Source: an uncultured Cohaesibacter sp.
GTDB lineage: Bacteria; Pseudomonadota; Alphaproteobacteria; Rhizobiales; Cohaesibacteraceae
NCBI RefSeq assembly: GCF_963676485.1
Contig: NZ_OY781115.1
Location: 173,787-208,801 of the forward strand
DNA length: 35,015 nt
Direction of reading: 5' to 3'
The translations under genes and the position numbers were made by a program. Numbering within the stretch: position 1 is the stretch's first letter; the number at the start of each line of letters is the position of its first letter. Of the stretch, positions 27,331 to 35,015 are shown in pieces. The notes under the pieces are model-generated. The model had not been told where the DNA came from. It saw only the letters and a list, made by a program, of their open reading frames with translations, and searched no databases.

Positions 27331-27369
27331 AAAAGGGTTGGCCTATCGAGAAGACGGGCCAACCCTTTT
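27331..27369. terminator. Strong bidirectional terminator between the two cassettes
   Basis: AAAAGGGTTGGCC (27331-27343) and GGCCAACCCTTTT (27357-27369) form a 13-bp perfect stem with a 13-base loop. The A/T flanks give a T run on both strands, so it should stop transcription from both converging operons. Confidence 0.9.
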
Positions 27370-27577
27370 CTATAAGAGAGATACATCTAAGCGCCTTCAC
27401 CCCTGTTTCGGCGCCTCGTCCTCCTCAGGGAAGCCAGGGCTTGTTCCTGTCTTTAGCAACGATCAGGCTCAAGACCTTTTGCGGGGCTGCGGTGAGACCT
27501 GCCATCGGCACTTCGGACCCAGATAGAATAGAGGGCGCGCCTTGGAATCCTGAGATAATTCGCTACTGGAAACGCTT

Positions 27578-27606
27578 TAGGCGGCAGACTGTCTCGCTGC
27601 CGCCTA
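27578..27606 (-). terminator. GC-rich hairpin after right tctA
   Basis: TAGGCGGCAG (27578-27587) and CTGCCGCCTA (27597-27606) form a 10-bp perfect stem with a 9-base loop, 36 bases after the minus-strand tctA stop. No T run follows on that strand, so it may act together with the stronger hairpin beyond. Confidence 0.55.
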
Positions 27607-27641
27607 TCTAATATTGAGCGTCTTCAGGTCTTTTTATTCCC

Positions 27642-29150
27642 CTAACCCGCTTTCTTCGCATCGGATTTTGAGAAGAGATACCGCTTGACTGTCGGCCCCA
27701 AAATCACCGCGATGGTGAGGAATACCAGAACAAGGCTGGTCGTGTTGGAGAACAGAGTGGTCCAATCGCCCCTGCCAATGCGCAGGGCAAGACGCAGATT
27801 TTCTTCAGCAAAGCCGCCAAGGATGAGCCCGAGCACAACCGGTGGAAGCGGAAAATCCAACTTGTCCATGACATATCCGATCGCTCCGAAGCCGAGCATC
27901 AGATAGACATCGAACATCCGCCCATGGATTGAATAGACACCGATCAACATGAGAATGATGATCACCGAGCCCAGTAGCGGCCGAGGCAATCTAAGCAGTT
28001 TGGCAAAGCTGTTGGTCGCCAGTGAGCCACCAAGGAAGACCAGCAAAATGGCTCCGAACAGGAACTGCCACATAAAGCCGAACACGATGTCCGGATTGTT
28101 GCGGAAGAGCATCGGACCGGGCTGCAGCCCATGGATCAAGAGGCCTCCAAGCATGATGGCGGCAACAGCCGTGCCCGGAATCCCAAGCGTCAGGGCCGGA
28201 ATGAGGGCTGCAGCGGTGTCGGCATTGTTGGCCGTTTCCGAAGCTGCCACGCCTTCAGGTTCTCCATGCCCCCAGGTTTCCGGCGTTTTGCTTGCCCGGC
28301 GCGCCTCGTTGTAGGATATGAAAGCGGCCATAGAGCCACCAGCTCCGGGCAGGATACCGATCCAGATGCCGATCAGGGCTGACCGAATCCATGTTTTCCA
28401 GAAGCGGAGCATTCGGGGCAAGGTACGCCAGATAGGCTCGGTGCCAAGGCGATCTCCTGCAGCATTCGCCGTTCTCAGCGGGCTTTCAAGCAAATCAATG
28501 ACCGGTGGCAAGGCATAAAGACCAACCAGCAGAATGACGATGTGAATGCCGTCCAGCAGTTCAAGCTGGCCGAAGGTGTAGCGATCATTGCCAAAGATCG
28601 GGTCCGAGCCAACAACAGAGACAAACACCCCGAAGCAGGCACTGATCAGACCCTTGACCACATTGTTGCCGAGAAGGAAAATGATGCTGCACAGGCCGAA
28701 AACGGCAACCCAGAAGACTTCAGCAGGGCCGAAGAGCAGGGTTACCCGCGAAAGCGGCGGAGCGAGCAGCATCAGGGCGATAGCACTTGCGATGCCACCA
28801 AATGAGGATGATACGACGGCAACCTGCAAGGCATAGCCGCCCTTTCCCTGTTGCGCCATAGGGTACCCGTCAAAGGTCGTGGCGACGGCTGCCGGCGTTC
28901 CGGGAATGCGCAGCAATACGGCGGGTATGGCACCGCCATACATAGCGCCGTTATAGATGCCAGCCATCAGGCCGAGTGCAACCAGCGGCTCGAGACCGAA
29001 AGTGAAGGGAACAAGAACCGAGATTGCCATGGTGGCGCTAAGGCCCGGCATCGCGCCGACGACAATACCGGCAAGAACGCCGATAACCAGTGCTGCGATA
29101 TTTGCCCAGGCGATAACGTTTGGCAGTGACTGTAAAAGATCAGAATACAT
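27642..29150 (-). CDS. tctA: Tripartite tricarboxylate transporter large permease, right cassette
   Basis: 502 residues with the TctA hallmarks GIVVGAMPGLSATMAISVLVPFTF near the start, GIWIGILPGAGGSMAAFISYNEAR in the middle and GEPEGVAASETANNADTAAALIPALTLGIPG after it. It is the paralogue of the permease at 25722 but differs throughout the variable regions, so the duplication is not recent or the two were acquired separately. It follows tctB by six bases and is the last gene of the right-hand cassette on the minus strand. Confidence 0.96.
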   Translation of the reverse strand: MYSDLLQSLPNVIAWANIAALVIGVLAGIVVGAMPGLSATMAISVLVPFTFGLEPLVALGLMAGIYNGAMYGGAIPAVLLRIPGTPAAVATTFDGYPMAQQGKGGYALQVAVVSSSFGGIASAIALMLLAPPLSRVTLLFGPAEVFWVAVFGLCSIIFLLGNNVVKGLISACFGVFVSVVGSDPIFGNDRYTFGQLELLDGIHIVILLVGLYALPPVIDLLESPLRTANAAGDRLGTEPIWRTLPRMLRFWKTWIRSALIGIWIGILPGAGGSMAAFISYNEARRASKTPETWGHGEPEGVAASETANNADTAAALIPALTLGIPGTAVAAIMLGGLLIHGLQPGPMLFRNNPDIVFGFMWQFLFGAILLVFLGGSLATNSFAKLLRLPRPLLGSVIIILMLIGVYSIHGRMFDVYLMLGFGAIGYVMDKLDFPLPPVVLGLILGGFAEENLRLALRIGRGDWTTLFSNTTSLVLVFLTIAVILGPTVKRYLFSKSDAKKAG

Positions 29151-29156
29151 GATACC

Positions 29157-29618
29157 TCACTTCGCCCACAAAAGACCGGTTGGGAATTCCTGAGACATTG
29201 AGACACCAAAGATCAGATAGATGGCTAAAAGAACGATGGCTGTGGCGATGGCAAGGCCAACAGGGCTGCGATAACCGAAAATATAGGCAACCAGCGGCAG
29301 CGACAGCGCGGTGCTGATATAGAAGCCGATCAGGCCAACGCAGATGGCATAAAGGGTAATGAGCCCGAACGCACCAAAGACGCGCTTTGGCGATTTCAAG
29401 ACAGCTTCGGCTTCTTCTCCAGCGGACGCTTTGCGCTGATCGGCAATCAGCATCACGATTGCCAGCAGGATAAGGCAGCCGAGCATAACGGCGGGCAAAA
29501 GCGCAGAAAGCGGGGCTAATTCAGTTGTCGGAATCAAAAAGGCAGCAGCGACCACGATAATGCAAAATGCCGTGACCGTTTCTGCACGTAGAAACCGATG
29601 GGTCGGTTTGTTATGCAT
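29157..29618 (-). CDS. tctB: Tripartite tricarboxylate transporter small membrane subunit, right cassette
   Basis: 153 residues with four hydrophobic segments near 14-30, 35-58, 78-105 and 112-145 and a charged cytoplasmic loop (DQRKASAGEEAEAV). Size, topology and position between tctC and tctA identify it as TctB; direct sequence similarity to the subunit at 25226 is weak by eye, as usual for this family. A GGAG site lies ahead of the ATG. Confidence 0.88.
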   Translation of the reverse strand: MHNKPTHRFLRAETVTAFCIIVVAAAFLIPTTELAPLSALLPAVMLGCLILLAIVMLIADQRKASAGEEAEAVLKSPKRVFGAFGLITLYAICVGLIGFYISTALSLPLVAYIFGYRSPVGLAIATAIVLLAIYLIFGVSMSQEFPTGLLWAK

Positions 29619-29678
29619 TTGAGAGGCTCCAATGGGGACAACAGGAAGGATGCGGGGGGAACCCCCGCACCACTGAGA

Positions 29679-30632
29679 TCAACGCCAAGGGCTCTCTTCC
29701 CAAACGGATTTGGCAAAGTCGAGCAATTCGGCATTCAGCTTCTTGAATGCATCGCCGGTGACGACCTGAACCGGGTTTGCTGTTGCTTTCATGGCTGCAG
29801 CAAATTCTTTGTCCGTTTTCAGTTTTTCAAATGCTGCAAGCAAGGTGTCACGCACATCATCAGGAAGGCCAGCTGGCCCAACAAATCCACGCATGGATCC
29901 GTTGACGAGGTCAACGCCCTGTTCCTTGAAGGTAGGCACATTGGGAGCAAACTCGGAGCGGTCTTCAAGCGCAATGCCAAGAACGTTGATTTCGTCTTTG
30001 AAAGCCGACACTTCAGAAATATTGAGAATGCCCATGGCGACATGACCACCCATCAGGGCAGTACGGGCCGGAGCCGAGCCACGGAATGGAACAATGGTAA
30101 ATTCCGTATCCGTCATTTTCTGCAGTTTGCGCAACAGGAAGTGGTCATCACCACCAAGACTGGACATACCGACAGTGATGGCCCCAGGATTGTCCTTTGC
30201 CTCAGCCAGCAATTTTTCAAATGTATCCAGACCGCTATTCTTTGAGGTGACGATCACATTGGGATCATTCACAACATTGGCCAGATAGGTGAAGCTGGAG
30301 GCATCATAGTCAGCCTTCCGATCCAAAGTGCGTGCCATCATGCCCGGCAGGTTGTAGGTGCCCAGCGTGTAGCCGTCCTTGTCGGCATTTGCGACTTCAG
30401 TCACACCGATCTGCCCGCTGGCGCCCGGTACATTCTTGACGATGATGCTTGCTCCGTCGCCAAGATATTTTTCAAGAAATGGTGCAACCGTACGTGCCAT
30501 GACGTCGGTACCACCCCCTGCGGAATACCCCACGATCACCTTGATTGGCTTTTCCGGATATTGAGCAAATGCGCTTCCTGCCATCGTCAGGAATGCGCTC
30601 GCCAATGCGATTGTTTTAAAGATCTTTTGCAT
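29679..30632 (-). CDS. tctC: Tripartite tricarboxylate transporter substrate-binding protein, right cassette
   Basis: 317 residues with a signal peptide ending near residue 23 (GSAFA|QYPEKP). The TctC/Bug blocks are YSAGGGTDVMART, VKNVPGASGQIG and the later PAGLPDDVRD. It is the periplasmic binding subunit of the right-hand transporter. A GGGAGGAG ribosome site precedes the ATG. It differs clearly from the protein at 24261 in the ligand loops, so the two transporters may bind different carboxylates. Confidence 0.95.
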   Translation of the reverse strand: MQKIFKTIALASAFLTMAGSAFAQYPEKPIKVIVGYSAGGGTDVMARTVAPFLEKYLGDGASIIVKNVPGASGQIGVTEVANADKDGYTLGTYNLPGMMARTLDRKADYDASSFTYLANVVNDPNVIVTSKNSGLDTFEKLLAEAKDNPGAITVGMSSLGGDDHFLLRKLQKMTDTEFTIVPFRGSAPARTALMGGHVAMGILNISEVSAFKDEINVLGIALEDRSEFAPNVPTFKEQGVDLVNGSMRGFVGPAGLPDDVRDTLLAAFEKLKTDKEFAAAMKATANPVQVVTGDAFKKLNAELLDFAKSVWEESPWR

Positions 30633-30662
30633 GTTTCTCCTCCCTCATGCTTTGCATTTGTC

Positions 30663-31337
30663 TTATGGTAAAGTGCAGCCTCGTGCCTTCAATGTAGCAT
30701 CTACCCAGCTGCGGTCATTTTTGCCTTCAGAGATATTCTGAAGTTGACGGGTTTCTGCGCTGTGCTTCGCTTGCGCCTTTTTGAGAATCTCTTCGGCGGC
30801 ATCCATTGGAACAGCCAGCACACCATCGGAATCGCCGATGACGATATCGCCTGGCTCGATCACCATGCCGTTGATGCTGATGGGAACGTTGATCTCGCCC
30901 GGGCCGTCCTTGTATGGTCCACGATGAGAAACGCCTGCAGCAAATGTGGGCAGGTTGGTTTCAACAAAGGCATCCACATCGCGGATTGCACCATTGATGA
31001 CGAAGCCTGCGACGCCGCGCTGGATCGCCCATGCCAGCATCAGTTCGCCCATCAGGGCATTGGTTACATCGCCGCCTGCGTCAACCACAATGATGTCGCC
31101 TGGCTCGGCCATATCGATCGCCTTCTGGAACATGAGATTGTCGCCAGGGCGCGCTTTGACGGTCAATGCCGGGCCCGCCATGCTGCCGCTGGCATGCATT
31201 GGGCGCAGCTTGGAGCCTGCGGCTGTCATGCGGAACATGCTGTCCGAGACATTGGCCACCGGCACCTGTTTATAGGCTTCTACGAGTTCCTTCGGCGCAA
31301 CGCGCTCACGTTTGCAAATCCGAAATCCGATATCCAT
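30663..31337 (-). CDS. RraA-like family protein (HMG/CHA aldolase-type), right cassette
   Basis: 224 residues, closely similar along the whole length to the protein at 23520: both have GPALTV, RPGDNLM, VVDAGG, MGELMLA, GAIRD with Arg119/Asp120, and SHRGPYKDGPGEI at the same positions. The aldolase-type pyruvate and metal site therefore looks intact. It lies between the dehydrogenase and tctC genes, as in the left cassette. The alternative, an RNase E regulator, is less likely given the metabolic neighbours and the length. Confidence 0.92.
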   Translation of the reverse strand: MDIGFRICKRERVAPKELVEAYKQVPVANVSDSMFRMTAAGSKLRPMHASGSMAGPALTVKARPGDNLMFQKAIDMAEPGDIIVVDAGGDVTNALMGELMLAWAIQRGVAGFVINGAIRDVDAFVETNLPTFAAGVSHRGPYKDGPGEINVPISINGMVIEPGDIVIGDSDGVLAVPMDAAEEILKKAQAKHSAETRQLQNISEGKNDRSWVDATLKARGCTLP

Positions 31338-31357
31338 GATTCTAACTCCAACTTCGT

Positions 31358-32350
31358 TTAACGATGCCCGGCTTCAACCAACAAAGCCCAGTTGGCATAA
31401 CGATCCTTGGCGACGGTTTCGCCGTCCAGGATCTGAAAAATTCCCCGCACAGCTTCGCAGCCTACGCGAGCGTTGGCCTGATGTGTCACACCGCCGATAT
31501 GGGGCGTGGAAACAATCCGTGGCTCTTGCCAGAAGGGGTGATCTGCAGCAGGAGGTTCTGTGGCGAAGGTGTCCAGACCAGCGCCAGCCAAATGTCCCGA
31601 CTGGACCGCCGCCAGAAGCGCATCTTCGTCAATCAGGCCGCCTCGGGCGGTGTTGACGATATAGCTTCCCTTCGGCATCAGGCGGATGCTGTCTTCATTG
31701 ATCATTTCGCGTGTTTGATCGTTCAGGGGACAGTGCAGGCTGAGAATGTCGGCCCGCGCAAGCAGGGTCTCAAGGCTGTCGACGCGCTCAACGCCCAGAT
31801 CATCAAAGCAGGACTGACTGGCAAAAGGATCGTAGCCCACCAGTTTGAGCCCCAGGCCCTTGGCGATCTTGCCGGTTTCCTGAGCAATCGCCCCCAACCC
31901 CATCAGAGCAAGGGTAGAGCCTGCCAGTTCCACGCCCTTAAAGCCCGGTTTTTCCCATTTGCCGGTACGCAAGCCGGTGTCGAGCGGCAGAATGCGCTTG
32001 ACCGTGGTCAGCATCAGCGTGATTGCATGTTCGGCAACGGATATCGCGTTGGCCCCGGTTGCCTTAAGCACCGGAATGCCCTTTTGCGCAGCGGCTGCCA
32101 AGTCGATATTGTCGACACCAACCCCATGCTTGGAAATCACTTTCAGGGAAGGCGCATTCGCAATCACGTCGGCATCAATCCGTCCCATGCGGGACACGAC
32201 GGCAACGGCATCTGTCTTTACGAGAAAATCGGCAATAACATCACTGGCTGAATAAGCCGGTGTATGCACCGTCTCGAAGCCATGAGTTTTCACAAGCTCC
32301 TGCGCAGCTGGAGCCAGATCTGGCCCCGTAACGAGGATCACCTTTGACAT
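31358..32350 (-). CDS. D-2-hydroxyacid dehydrogenase (NAD), right cassette
   Basis: 330 residues of the phosphoglycerate dehydrogenase-like family. Catalytic residues are Arg236 (NTARGGLIDED), Glu265 (ATEPP) and His284 (TPHIGGVTH). The dinucleotide motif is GLGAIA at 151-156, with Ala in place of the third Gly of the left-hand enzyme, and Asp174 (GYDPF) at the end of the second strand favours NAD. A GGGAGGA ribosome site precedes the ATG. First gene of the right cassette, divergent from the LysR gene at 32577 that probably regulates it. Confidence 0.94.
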   Translation of the reverse strand: MSKVILVTGPDLAPAAQELVKTHGFETVHTPAYSASDVIADFLVKTDAVAVVSRMGRIDADVIANAPSLKVISKHGVGVDNIDLAAAAQKGIPVLKATGANAISVAEHAITLMLTTVKRILPLDTGLRTGKWEKPGFKGVELAGSTLALMGLGAIAQETGKIAKGLGLKLVGYDPFASQSCFDDLGVERVDSLETLLARADILSLHCPLNDQTREMINEDSIRLMPKGSYIVNTARGGLIDEDALLAAVQSGHLAGAGLDTFATEPPAADHPFWQEPRIVSTPHIGGVTHQANARVGCEAVRGIFQILDGETVAKDRYANWALLVEAGHR

Positions 32351-32418
32351 GATACATTCCTCCCGTCTTCCCGCTTTGCGGAAAGCGACATACTCTTGAT
32401 TTTGCTGGATACCGCGCA

Positions 32419-32478
32419 GCCTCCAAACAGCTTAGGCGGTGTCCCTCCCTTTTTTGACCTGCCCTTTGCCTCCAAACA
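32419..32478. repeat. 11-base direct repeat in the divergent control region
   Basis: GCCTCCAAACA occurs at 32419-32429 and again at 32468-32478, 49 bases apart, between the right-hand dehydrogenase gene and its LysR gene. Repeated sites in a divergent promoter suggest regulator binding. Confidence 0.45.
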
Positions 32479-32487
32479 AATGAGCAG

Positions 32488-32504
32488 TTTCCTCTAGTTG
32501 GAAA
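32488..32504. promoter_or_regulatory. LysR-box candidate
   Basis: TTTCC (32488-32492) and GGAAA (32500-32504) with a 7-base spacer contain the T-N11-A pattern typical of LysR sites. It lies 73 bases before the LysR start and 138 bases before the dehydrogenase start, in the expected place. Confidence 0.4.
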
Positions 32505-32576
32505 TGTTGTAAGAATAAATTAGTTTATGGAAGCGAAAAATTCTGGTTGTTAGATTAAGAGAAACTGGATGTAATA

Positions 32577-33488
32577 ATGGACACTCGGCAGCTTAAAACT
32601 TTAGTCGCAATTACAACTTACCGCACGTTCAGCAAGGCCGCCGAAATTGTAGGACTGACACCCTCGGCGGTCAGCCAGCAGATTCAGGCGCTGGAATCCG
32701 AGCTCAATGTGAAAATATTCGAGCGCGCATCCCGCCCACCAAGCTTAACCGTTGAAGGACTTCAAGTCCTTGAACTAGCGAAGGAAATATTGCATCTCCA
32801 AGAAAATACCATAGCGGGCTTGAAGGGCCAGAAAATGTCTGGAACCATTCGTCTGGGCACGGTTCGGACCAGTGCCCTAAACCTGCTGCCAAAAGCCGTG
32901 GTTGCAATGCATGACAAATATCCGGCCTTGAAAATTAACTTAAGGGTCGGATTTTCCTCTTTGATGATCTCGGATGTCGCTTCAGGCCGGCTTGATGCTG
33001 CCATCGTCGCCGAGCATGTGAGTCTCCCCCCCCAACTAAGGTGGAGTCCCTTTCTGCACGAGCCTCTCTGGATAATTGCCCCTGAAACGGTGACAGAACG
33101 TGATCCGATCCATCTTTTGGGGTGTCATCCCTTTATCCGATTTTCGACACATGTGCCCCTATCGAATCTGATCGATACCGAAATCTCCCGATTGGGCGTT
33201 GTTACGCAGGATGTTGCAGAGATCGATACGATCGGTGCAATCGTCACTTGCGTGCGGCAGGGGCTCGGAATTTCGGTGGTGCCTCATTCGGCCATACAAT
33301 TTCCCGACGCAGACGGGATTGTAAAGCTTCCCTTTGGCGTTCCCCAAATCACACGGCGCATCGGAATCGTGGAGCGAATCAATGCGCCGCGTGGTGAGGT
33401 CATTCGCCGATTGCATAGCCTGTTGGCCCAATTATGTGGCGAGCATGGCATTGCCAGAGATGCAGAGTCACAGCATTCGGATCGGTGA
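32577..33488 (+). CDS. LysR-family transcriptional regulator
   Basis: 303 residues. The winged helix-turn-helix is at residues 1-60 (RTFSKAAEIVGLTPSAVSQQIQALESELN) and is followed by the substrate-binding-like effector domain, with its conserved GLGISVVPHSAI near the C-terminal part. It is divergent from the right-hand dehydrogenase-RraA-Tct cassette and is its probable activator, with binding sites in the 226-base gap. The ribosome site is poor. It mirrors the GntR gene at the left end but is of a different family. Confidence 0.94.
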   Translation: MDTRQLKTLVAITTYRTFSKAAEIVGLTPSAVSQQIQALESELNVKIFERASRPPSLTVEGLQVLELAKEILHLQENTIAGLKGQKMSGTIRLGTVRTSALNLLPKAVVAMHDKYPALKINLRVGFSSLMISDVASGRLDAAIVAEHVSLPPQLRWSPFLHEPLWIIAPETVTERDPIHLLGCHPFIRFSTHVPLSNLIDTEISRLGVVTQDVAEIDTIGAIVTCVRQGLGISVVPHSAIQFPDADGIVKLPFGVPQITRRIGIVERINAPRGEVIRRLHSLLAQLCGEHGIARDAESQHSDR

Positions 33489-33691
33489 ATAGACAGTGCC
33501 CGGGATTCCGCACCTGTAGCGAGACGATTACTTTCTCGATGTTGAATGGGATGCCCCATCCCACGGCTACCAGCAAAACCCTTGCGCAAAATTGCGGGAC
33601 GCTGCGCCATAAACTGACCCGTTCAGACTGCGATCGGGCATAAAGTCATCGAGTTCTTTGAGAATATCCGCCCTCTCTATCACTCCACCTC

Positions 33692-34579
33692 TCACGCACC
33701 GTCCATGAATTCCTCCCGCACGGCTTCTATGGCGGCGAGACGCTTGCGGGTTTTGTCGGTGCTGCGGTCGGCGACAGAGGCGACGATCGCGTCGGTCTGG
33801 GCGATGGCCGGGATCCAGGAATCAAAGGGAGAATTGCTTTCAACCGGCGAGATGAGAATGCGGTTGGCGAACTTGGCGATGGGAGATTGCCAACGATCGG
33901 TGAACAGCACGATCCGTGCCCCACGCGCATGGGCCATGTGTGCAAAGTGGATCACTTGGGGCTGATAGCGCCTGAAGTCAAACACCACCAGCGTGACATG
34001 CTCATTATAATCCACCAGCAGGTCGGGCGTATTGCACGGGTTGAAAGCAAGCAGCCGAACCCCGGGGCGCACCTGAGCCAGATGCTGGGCCAATCGCTCG
34101 GCCACCACATGGCTGAAGCGCCCGCCCATGCAATGGATGGTGGCGCGTTCATCAGCTAGCATGTCGATCGTCGCGTCGAAATCCCGTTCATGAAAATCTG
34201 CATCCAGCTGCTCCAGCGCCGAAGCCTGAGTGCGCATGGTAGACTGGTAGATCGTATCTTCGGCCTCTACCGCACGCTCCCTGAACAGCGACAGGGGAGA
34301 GTTGAACTGGTCGGCGATTTCCTCCACCAGACTTTTCTGAAAATCCGTGTAGCCCGAAAAGCCCAGTTTTGAGAAAAACCGTAGGACGGTAGGCACGCTG
34401 ACCCCTGCCCGCTCAGACAGATCAGCCACAGTGGAAAGGCCCGCCGTTGGATAGTTTGCCAAAAGTATTTGGCATATCTTGTCTTCCTTGGCCGTAAATT
34501 TGAGCCTTGAATCGTATAGTTTTTCTTTAAGCATTTTGTTCGCCATAGAAATGAAAACTTTTTTATCAAATTCTCTCAT
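33692..34579 (-). CDS. RpiR/MurR-family regulator (HTH plus SIS domain)
   Basis: 295 residues. The N-terminal helix-turn-helix covers about residues 25-95 (STVADLSERAGVSVPTVLRFFSKLGFSGYTDFQ), and residues 130-270 form a SIS domain that in this family binds phosphosugars. It is divergent from an ABC solute-binding protein gene and probably regulates that operon. The ATG used gives the full family length; an ATG at 34546 is a possible alternative, and neither has a clear ribosome site. Confidence 0.92.
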   Translation of the reverse strand: MREFDKKVFISMANKMLKEKLYDSRLKFTAKEDKICQILLANYPTAGLSTVADLSERAGVSVPTVLRFFSKLGFSGYTDFQKSLVEEIADQFNSPLSLFRERAVEAEDTIYQSTMRTQASALEQLDADFHERDFDATIDMLADERATIHCMGGRFSHVVAERLAQHLAQVRPGVRLLAFNPCNTPDLLVDYNEHVTLVVFDFRRYQPQVIHFAHMAHARGARIVLFTDRWQSPIAKFANRILISPVESNSPFDSWIPAIAQTDAIVASVADRSTDKTRKRLAAIEAVREEFMDGA

Positions 34580-34599
34580 TCATATAACGTTTTTATTGT

Positions 34600-34609
34600 T
34601 TTGTACAAA
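34600..34609. promoter_or_regulatory. Palindromic operator candidate in the RpiR/ABC divergent region
   Basis: TTTGTACAAA is a 10-base perfect palindrome within the 115-base AT-rich gap between the RpiR gene and the ABC transporter gene. A TTGACT hexamer at 34616-34621 may be the -35 of the transporter promoter, though no well-spaced -10 stands out. Confidence 0.4.
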
Positions 34610-34694
34610 TTTCCATTGACTATATCGGAGATTTTATTAGAGTTTCAGCAAAAACTACCCTAACAAACCAGTCTCCTATCCGAGGGTAAAATCT

Positions 34695-35015
34695 ATGAAA
34701 TCATCTATTTTAAAGTCCACTTTTTTCGCACTTGCGCTAACGGCGGGAAGTTCCGCTCTCCACGCTGAAACCCTTCGCTTCGCCGCGCAAGGGGATGTTG
34801 TGAGCATGGATCCTTACGTTGTTGAAGAAGTGTTCACATCGGGTTTTCTGGGCAATGTCTATGAAGGCCTCATCCGCCGAGCGCCGGATCTCTCGATCCA
34901 GCCGGCATTGGCAGAGAGCTGGGAGCTGATCTCCCCCACCCAGTGGCGCTTTCATCTGCGCAAGGGTGTGAAGTTCCATGACGGGTCTCCCTTCACCGCC
35001 GACGATGTGGTCTTT
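34695..35015 (+). CDS. ABC transporter solute-binding protein, family 5 (peptide/nickel type), 3' truncated
   Basis: The first 107 residues; the gene continues past the window end. A signal peptide ends near residue 24 (ALHA|ETLRFA). The mature start has LRFAAQGDVVSMDPY, then NVYEGLIRRAPDLSIQPALAESWE, and WRFHLRKGVKFHDGSPFTADDVVF, which is the signature block of family 5 binding proteins such as DppA and OppA. The ligand may be a peptide, a glycoside or another compound. It is divergent from the RpiR gene, so amino-sugar or muropeptide uptake is one possibility, but this is only inference. Confidence 0.93.
   Translation, partial: MKSSILKSTFFALALTAGSSALHAETLRFAAQGDVVSMDPYVVEEVFTSGFLGNVYEGLIRRAPDLSIQPALAESWELISPTQWRFHLRKGVKFHDGSPFTADDVVF

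Larger units (their letters stand above)
27240..27641. other. Convergent intergenic region with three hairpins
   Basis: No gene supported; a 62-codon frame at 27338-27526 lacks any recognisable feature and covers a terminator. It contains hairpins at 27254-27275, 27331-27369 and 27578-27606, annotated separately. Confidence 0.65.

Noticed and set aside
27338-27526. 62-codon open frame between the converging cassettes
   Set aside because: It starts inside the terminator hairpin and has no recognisable feature.
21702-33488. Mirrored cassettes as a composite transposon
   Set aside because: No transposase, integrase or matching terminal repeats are visible, and the two copies are too divergent for a recent inverted duplication.

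Overview
The window looks like accessory-rich chromosome of an alphaproteobacterium, most likely a marine or host-associated member of the Hyphomicrobiales. The reasons are an IalB-family periplasmic protein, many tripartite tricarboxylate (TctABC) transporter genes, several LysR/GntR/RpiR regulators, and moderate GC. A Cohaesibacter-like genus is only a guess from general feel. There are no rRNA, tRNA, CRISPR or intact insertion sequence genes that I can see.

Region 1 (1-6499, + strand) is a galactoside uptake and hydrolysis operon: the end of one sugar ABC permease, a second permease, a GH36 alpha-galactosidase, the MalK/UgpC-type ATPase and a GH42 beta-galactosidase. Every junction overlaps by 1-8 bases, so the genes are probably translationally coupled. 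The solute-binding protein gene is presumably upstream of the window. Region 2 (6500-11495) holds small single genes: a secreted 100-residue protein, a LysR regulator divergent from a DUF2218 protein, a VOC-family protein, a DUF1203 protein and a membrane diguanylate cyclase with HAMP and GGDEF domains.

Region 3 (11858-16406, - strand) is the most unusual part. A probable three-gene operon encodes, in transcription order, a zinc N-acetylmuramoyl-L-alanine amidase, a 992-residue fusion of a class 3 lipase with a subtilisin-like protease, and a 265-residue protein I do not recognise. None has a signal peptide. Together the first two carry catalytic motifs against peptidoglycan, lipid and protein. 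I know of no described system with this composition. Region 4 (17142-20933, - strand) has an IalB-family protein and a type V autotransporter with a clear terminator.

Region 5 (21702-33488) contains two paralogous five-gene cassettes facing each other. Each reads 2-hydroxyacid dehydrogenase, RraA-like aldolase, TctC, TctB, TctA. The left cassette is on + (22507-27239) and the right on - (27642-32350). They converge on a strong 13-bp terminator hairpin. Each has its own outward-facing regulator, GntR/FCD on the left and LysR on the right. The gene content suggests import of a hydroxycarboxylate, oxidation at C2 and aldol cleavage; the substrate is unknown. Region 6 (33692-35015) is an RpiR-type regulator divergent from the start of an oligopeptide/dipeptide-type ABC solute-binding protein, which runs off the window.
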